Shown here in pieces: positions 60,319 through 64,000 of a stretch of DNA of 64,000 bases (its first letter is position 1; each line of letters begins with the position of its first letter). The position numbers were made by a program, and so were the translations under genes. Where the stretch lies: the NCBI RefSeq assembly GCF_000430585.1, contig NZ_AUMH01000009.1:1-64000 (forward strand), read 5' to 3'. Under the pieces are notes generated by a model. The model made no database searches, had not been told where the DNA came from, and saw only the letters and a program-made list of their open reading frames with translations. The stretch comes from Alicyclobacillus herbarius DSM 13609 (GTDB taxonomy: Bacteria > Bacillota > Bacilli > Alicyclobacillales > Alicyclobacillaceae).

Positions 60319-61038
60319 ATGAACGCGGTTTTGCACGTCGTCAGCGACCGCCAGCGCACCCGCCTGCCCTTGCACGAAAGCCTCCTGCAGAGTGTCGAAG
60401 GCGGCGCGGATGTTATCCAGTGGCGGGAAAAGAAAGCCCCGGCCGCACAGTCATACCAAGAATGCTCCGCCTTCCTCCAGGCCATGGCCGACGCCGGGCA
60501 ACAAGCGGCACTTTTTGTCAATGACCGCCTCGACGTGGCCATGGCTGTAGGCGCCCTCGGTGTCCACCTGGCAGCCAAGTCGCTGCCCGTAGCAGTCGCG
60601 CGTCGCGTGGCGGATCGGGCACAATGGCCGGGGCTGATTGGCTGCTCGGTGCACAGCTTTGAGGCGGCCGTCGCCGCCGCCCAGGCCGGCGCAGATTACA
60701 TCACGTTTGGCCACATCTTCGCCAGTGAATCCCATCCCGGCCTTCCCCCGCGCGGTGTCGGCGAACTGCGCCGCATTGTCGAGGCGGTTTCGATTCCGGT
60801 CATTGCCATCGGCGGCATCGATCACACCAATGTGGACGTGGTTCTCGCCACCGGCTGCAGTGGTGTGGCGGTGATTGGCGCGGTTATCGGCCACCCCAAT
60901 CCGCGCCAGGCTGCAAGACAATTGAAACAGGCGATGGCCCGCTCTCCGGTCCAACCCAAGCATCCGTTTCCGCTGCTAAATCGAACGCCCGCGACCACCA
61001 TTCCAGAGGGAGGAGACGAACATGGCCAACGTATATGA
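60319..61038 (+). CDS. tenI: Thiazole tautomerase TenI (ThiE-like fold)
   Basis: Converts the ThiG product to its aromatic carboxythiazole tautomer. The 239-residue TIM-barrel resembles ThiE, but it has the TenI-type YITFGHIFASESHPGLPPRGV segment with His132, equivalent to the catalytic His122 of B. subtilis TenI, in place of the ThiE GPVFPT pattern. The operon context (tenI-thiO-thiS-thiG) matches B. subtilis. A 25-residue tail follows the barrel and overlaps thiO by 17 bases. ATG 60319 follows AAAGGCGAG. ThiE activity cannot be fully excluded. Confidence 0.85.
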   Translation: MNAVLHVVSDRQRTRLPLHESLLQSVEGGADVIQWREKKAPAAQSYQECSAFLQAMADAGQQAALFVNDRLDVAMAVGALGVHLAAKSLPVAVARRVADRAQWPGLIGCSVHSFEAAVAAAQAGADYITFGHIFASESHPGLPPRGVGELRRIVEAVSIPVIAIGGIDHTNVDVVLATGCSGVAVIGAVIGHPNPRQAARQLKQAMARSPVQPKHPFPLLNRTPATTIPEGGDEHGQRI

Positions 61039-62167
61039 CACCATCGTCATCGGCGGCGGAGCCATCGGCGCCAGCTGCGCCTGGCAAATCGCAAAGTCCC
61101 ATCGCTCGGTCCTGCTTTTGGAGCGCGGACGCCTGGGCGGCGAGGCCTCAAGCGCGGCCGCCGGGATGCTCGGCGCTCAGTTAGAAGTGAGCCGTTCCGG
61201 TCCATTCTTCCAACTCTGTCTGGAGAGTCGCCGTTTGTATCCCGAGTTTGCCGAACAACTGCTGGTGGAGACGGGTATCGACATCCAACTGGTTCAGAAC
61301 GGGATTCTTCAGGTCGCAGCCGATGAAGAGACGGCCAATCGCCTGCGCCAGAGGCTAGCCTGGCAGCTGGAGGCCGGCGGCAGCGGCGAGTGGTGGTCGG
61401 CTGCCGACGTGGTAAAACGAGAACCACTGGTGGCGCCGGGCGTGGGAGCCGTCTTTCTACCAGACGACGGCAACGTCAACGCGGCGCTGTTGGCGCGCGC
61501 CGTCGGCGAGGCAGCGCGTAAACACGCGGAGGTTCGAGAGGGCGCCTACGTCACGGCGATAAAACCAGAGCCTGCCGGAGTGGCGGTCAGTACGCCAGAG
61601 GAAACCTTCTTCGCCGAACAGGTCGTCCTCGCAGCCGGCGCCTGGGCGCATGGATTCTTGTCCGCCTTGGGCGTGTCCTTCCCGATTCACCCGGTGAAGG
61701 GCCAGCTGTTGGCGATCCGCCCGCGCCAGGCCACCCTGACGCACACCATCCATACCGAATCGGTCTACCTGGTGCCCAAGCGGGACGGCACGATTGTCGT
61801 CGGCGCGACCGAGGAGCACGGGGCCGGATTCGACCGGGAAATCACCGCGCGCGGTCTAACCAAGTTACTCCAAGGCCTGGCCCAGGCAGCCCCAGGTCTG
61901 GCGGATGCTGTGTTTGAACGGGCCTGGACCGGACTGCGGCCGGGATCGGCCCAGGGTAAACCGCTGATTGGCCGGCTGTCGGAACTCCCACAGGTGATTG
62001 TCGCCGTCGGCCATTTCCGCAACGGTGTGCTGTTGTCCCCCGTCACAGCGCGCATCGTGCGGTCCATCCTCGATGAACAACCGCAGCCTGAACTCTGGTC
62101 CGCGTTTGCGCCAGACGTCGTCTTGCGCCGTTCCAATCTCATACAACCCGAGGAGGCGAGTCTATGA
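61022..62167 (+). CDS. thiO: Glycine oxidase
   Basis: FAD enzyme that oxidises glycine to the imine used for the thiazole ring. The 381-residue protein has the FAD-binding motif IVIGGGAIGASCAWQIAK (residues 9-26), GGEASSAAAGMLGAQLE and the C-terminal GLRPGSAQGKPLIGRL...VGHFRNGVLLSPVTARIV. ATG 61022 follows GGAGGAGACGAAC and lies within the end of tenI; its stop overlaps the thiS start (ATGA). Aerobic thiazole synthesis is implied, rather than the ThiH route. Confidence 0.93.
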   Translation: MANVYDTIVIGGGAIGASCAWQIAKSHRSVLLLERGRLGGEASSAAAGMLGAQLEVSRSGPFFQLCLESRRLYPEFAEQLLVETGIDIQLVQNGILQVAADEETANRLRQRLAWQLEAGGSGEWWSAADVVKREPLVAPGVGAVFLPDDGNVNAALLARAVGEAARKHAEVREGAYVTAIKPEPAGVAVSTPEETFFAEQVVLAAGAWAHGFLSALGVSFPIHPVKGQLLAIRPRQATLTHTIHTESVYLVPKRDGTIVVGATEEHGAGFDREITARGLTKLLQGLAQAAPGLADAVFERAWTGLRPGSAQGKPLIGRLSELPQVIVAVGHFRNGVLLSPVTARIVRSILDEQPQPELWSAFAPDVVLRRSNLIQPEEASL

Positions 62168-62364
62168 CTTTGACCATCAACGGCCAGATGCGCCAGGTTC
62201 CGGATGGATTCACGGTGACCCAGTTGCTGGAACACCTCGACCTCGTTCGGGAACGGGTCGCGATTGAGTGCAATGGCGAGATTGTCAGTGCGGATGCCTT
62301 CGCGCGGCATGTGTTGAACGACGGGGATACGCTGGAAATTGTCCGTTTTGTGGGCGGCGGTTGA
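62164..62364 (+). CDS. thiS: Sulfur carrier protein ThiS
   Basis: 66-residue ubiquitin-like carrier that ends in Gly-Gly-Gly, the C-terminus being adenylylated by ThiF and turned into a thiocarboxylate. The beta-grasp pattern [25 protein letters not shown] and VALECN-like [35 protein letters not shown] is complete. Translationally coupled to thiO by ATGA. The gap to thiG is 100 bases. Confidence 0.95.
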   Translation: MTLTINGQMRQVPDGFTVTQLLEHLDLVRERVAIECNGEIVSADAFARHVLNDGDTLEIVRFVGGG

Positions 62365-62464
62365 TGCGATGGATACCTCCGAGAGTCCAAGGAGGGTGAG
62401 GAGTGCCCCAGGCCATCCCCCCAACAGGCCCCGATTTTCAACGATAAACAAAGGAGTTGACGAC

Positions 62465-63253
62465 ATGGACCAGCCGTTGACCATTGCCGGGCGCAGTTTT
62501 CGTTCTCGCCTGATGGTAGGCACAGGAAAGTACAGCACGTTTGCCCAAATGAAAGAGGCGCTCGACGCTTCGGGCGCAGAAATCGTCACCGTCGCGGTTC
62601 GCCGCGTCAACCTCGACCGGCGCGAAGAGTCCCTGTTGGATTATATCGATCTCGACCGTTATTTCCTCCTCCCCAACACGGCCGGGTGCCACACCGCGGA
62701 CGAAGCGGTGCGGACGGCTCGGCTGGCTCGGGCCGCTGGACTATCCAACTGGGTGAAACTAGAGGTCATTCCGGACGATGGCACCCTGCTGCCAGATCCG
62801 GTGGCGACCGTAGAAGCGGCCAAACAGCTGGTGAAGGAAGGGTTTGTCGTGCTGCCGTATACCACGGACGACCATACCGTGGCCCGGCGACTCGTCGAAG
62901 TCGGCTGCGCCACCGTGATGCCGTTCGGATCGGCCATTGGGACCGGGCAAGGGCTGGAAAGTCCAGAGCGCTTACAGCGTGTGATTGAGGCGGTCGACGG
63001 ACGCGTGCCCGTGGTGGTGGATGCGGGCATCGGTGCACCGTCGGACGCGGCCCTGGCGATGGAATTGGGCGCAGATGCGGTGCTTATCAACACGGCGATT
63101 GCCAAAGCTGACGATCCGGTCGTAATGGCAAAAGCCATGGCATACGCCGTCGAGGCTGGCCGGTTGGGGCGTCTAGCCGGACGCATTCGTAAGTCGTCCG
63201 TGGCTTCACCCAGCAGCCCGACCCAAGGATTGGTCGGCGAGGCGACCAGCTGA
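62465..63253 (+). CDS. thiG: Thiazole synthase
   Basis: Builds the thiazole phosphate ring from deoxyxylulose phosphate, dehydroglycine and ThiS thiocarboxylate. The 262-residue TIM-barrel has the Schiff-base Lys98 in [29 protein letters not shown] and [12 protein letters not shown], and the phosphate-binding [33 protein letters not shown] 62465 follows AAAGGAGTTGACGAC. Last recognisable gene of the operon; thiD and thiC are not in the window. Confidence 0.96.
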   Translation: MDQPLTIAGRSFRSRLMVGTGKYSTFAQMKEALDASGAEIVTVAVRRVNLDRREESLLDYIDLDRYFLLPNTAGCHTADEAVRTARLARAAGLSNWVKLEVIPDDGTLLPDPVATVEAAKQLVKEGFVVLPYTTDDHTVARRLVEVGCATVMPFGSAIGTGQGLESPERLQRVIEAVDGRVPVVVDAGIGAPSDAALAMELGADAVLINTAIAKADDPVVMAKAMAYAVEAGRLGRLAGRIRKSSVASPSSPTQGLVGEATS

Positions 63254-63269
63254 CTTGGTGAGATAGAGA

Positions 63270-63296
63270 ACGGGGGCGCCTTGGGCGCGTCCCCGT
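63270..63296. terminator. Hairpin after thiG
   Basis: ACGGGGGCGC (63270-63279) pairs with GCGTCCCCGT (63287-63296), including one G-U pair, about 17 bases past the thiG stop. No T run. It lies between thiG and the convergent small zinc-ribbon gene. Confidence 0.55.
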
Positions 63297-63327
63297 CGCT
63301 TCAAAAGGGCTCGTTTGGTCGTAGGCT

Positions 63328-63453
63328 TCACCACGTACACTCCACTTCTCGCTGCCACGCATCGAGGCATTCCGGGCAGATAGCCGACTCCTGTTCACTG
63401 GCTTCCAACTCGCTGCCACAAATCCCGCACGCCGTGCGTTCACGCTCTTCCAT
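63328..63453 (-). CDS. 41-residue zinc-ribbon protein
   Basis: A very short gene. ATG 63453 has a strong GGAGAGGGGAGAAAT ribosome site; TGA at 63330-63328. The protein carries two Cys pairs (Cys9-x2-Cys12 and Cys26-x2-Cys29) spaced like a rubredoxin-type zinc knuckle, then an acidic helix and a final Cys39. Not assigned to a family. The palindromic sequence upstream suggests it is regulated. Confidence 0.7.
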   Translation of the reverse strand: MEERERTACGICGSELEASEQESAICPECLDAWQREVECTW

Positions 63454-63483
63454 TCGGATTTCTCCCCTCTCCTCTCTTTCGTC

Positions 63484-63519
63484 TCCAGATAACCCAGACA
63501 GAGCTAGTGTTTATCTGGA
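63484..63519. promoter_or_regulatory. Inverted repeat upstream of the zinc-ribbon gene
   Basis: TCCAGATAA (63484-63492) and TTATCTGGA (63511-63519) form a perfect 9-bp dyad separated by 18 bases, about 35 bases before the zinc-ribbon ribosome site. It could bind a dimeric regulator. Adjoining A/T-rich bases (GTATTAAAAT on the minus strand) could hold a promoter. Confidence 0.5.
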
Positions 63520-63589
63520 TAAATCCGATTTTAATACATAATTCGGCGTGCGGGCAATCCTTATTTCAGACTATTTCAATGAAAATATG

Positions 63590-63621
63590 AAAAAAGGCAG
63601 GGTAGAAGGTCGCACCCTGCC
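63590..63621 (-). terminator. Intrinsic terminator of the M3 peptidase gene
   Basis: On the minus strand GGCAGGGT (63621-63614) pairs with ACCCTGCC (63603-63596) and is followed by six T, about 50 bases past the stop of the oligopeptidase gene. Confidence 0.85.
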
Positions 63622-63673
63622 CACGCATGCCCCCTGCCGCAACAAGGAGGTTGAGCCACGGTTCTGGACGGAC

Positions 63674-64000
63674 TCACGCAAGGGCGGAGACCGCCTCGAT
63701 AAACGCTTGCGCATCCGTCTTTAGGTGATGCATCGCCGCTTGCCAAAACTCGGGTTGGGTCAAATCCACCCCCAGGTGCTTGGCAGCCAGTTCCTCAGTC
63801 GTCATGCGCCCCGTATCCCGCAGGAGATTGACATAGCGCTGGGCAAACTTTGGGCCCTCCTGACGCGCGCGGGCATAAATGCCCGTACTGAATAGATAAC
63901 CAAACGTATACGGAAAGTTGTAAAAGGGCACGTCCGTGATGTAAAAGTGGAGCTTGGATGCCCAGAAGCGAGGATGGTATTGGCTAAGCGCCCCACAAAA
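63674..64000 (-). CDS. M3-family oligoendopeptidase, C-terminal part (partial)
   Basis: The last 108 codons of a PepF-like zinc oligopeptidase whose 5' part lies beyond the right edge. The visible region is the conserved C-terminal helical part: HPRFWASKLHFYITDVPFYNFPYTFGYLFSTGIYARARQEG, with the aromatic-rich PFYNFPYTFG characteristic of the family, then FAQRYVNLLRDTGRMTTEELAAKHLGVDLTQPEFW. The zinc HExxH motif is outside the window. Stop at 63676-63674. Confidence 0.9.
   Translation of the reverse strand, partial: FCGALSQYHPRFWASKLHFYITDVPFYNFPYTFGYLFSTGIYARARQEGPKFAQRYVNLLRDTGRMTTEELAAKHLGVDLTQPEFWQAAMHHLKTDAQAFIEAVSALA

Overview
The window looks like a chromosomal segment of an endospore-forming Gram-positive bacterium with moderately high GC content. 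The best indicators are an uninterrupted pro-sigma-K gene (13345-14085), a YtpB-type sesquarterpene cyclase, DynA-like dynamins, HemQ of the coproporphyrin-dependent haem route, a SAM-I riboswitch, and frequent TTG/GTG starts behind strong Shine-Dalgarno sites. A member of the Alicyclobacillaceae or a related Bacilli lineage is my inference; no rRNA or other taxonomic marker is present. I saw no tRNA, CRISPR array, complete insertion sequence or prophage. Most of the window is ordinary core metabolism in short, often convergent, transcription units.

Layout. 1-4.8 kb: tail of an unidentified gene, an ECF sigma gene broken by an in-frame amber codon, an APC permease, pyrD and fabI. 5-12.9 kb: sodA, yfbR, isoaspartyl dipeptidase, a 2-hydroxyacid dehydrogenase, RNase Z, a molybdopterin oxidoreductase, an SGNH hydrolase and an NlpC/P60 cell-wall hydrolase. 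13.3-21.7 kb: sigK, a pirin, then a cell-surface group (TagG-like ABC permease, TagE-like glycosyltransferase, YfhO-like membrane protein) and an HtrA protease. 21.8-27.2 kb: two tandem dynamin-like GTPases (together the size of fused DynA), a small Pro/Ala-rich protein and the YtpB-like terpene synthase. 27-34 kb: GT2-folB, an OsmC protein with a palindromic operator candidate, YihY, an RluA pseudouridine synthase, a NifU-like protein, DNA repair (tag) and small unknowns. 34.3-42.6 kb: pcrA, folE, a metX-hom operon behind a SAM-I riboswitch, and a coupled CDP-alcohol phosphatidyltransferase/glycosyltransferase pair. 42.5-50.5 kb: acyl-CoA ligase, hemQ, acyl-CoA dehydrogenase, a thioredoxin, an MFS carrier, M32 carboxypeptidase and an SDR. 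50.6-58.8 kb: zwf behind a highly structured RNA element, a cyclase-family hydrolase, 6-phosphogluconate dehydrogenase, mug, a HAD protein, mnmA and an ABC ATPase. 58.9-63.3 kb: thiazole synthesis (thiF divergent from tenI-thiO-thiS-thiG). The window ends in a small zinc-ribbon gene and the 3' end of an M3 oligopeptidase.

How the parts connect. zwf and the short 6-phosphogluconate dehydrogenase give the two oxidative steps of the pentose phosphate pathway. MetX and an ACT-less homoserine dehydrogenase form a methionine-dedicated branch under SAM control. TenI, ThiO, ThiS, ThiG and ThiF cover most of thiazole-phosphate formation. FolE and FolB are two folate steps encoded apart.

The most interesting observations are the 221-nt RNA element upstream of zwf, which has an 18-bp closing helix and a mutually exclusive alternative hairpin; a related palindromic element 2.5 kb downstream; a structured terminator-bearing leader before tenI that does not look like a THI box; a 57-bp degenerate copy of an internal thiF segment just past thiF; the amber-interrupted ECF sigma gene; and the tandem dynamin pair.
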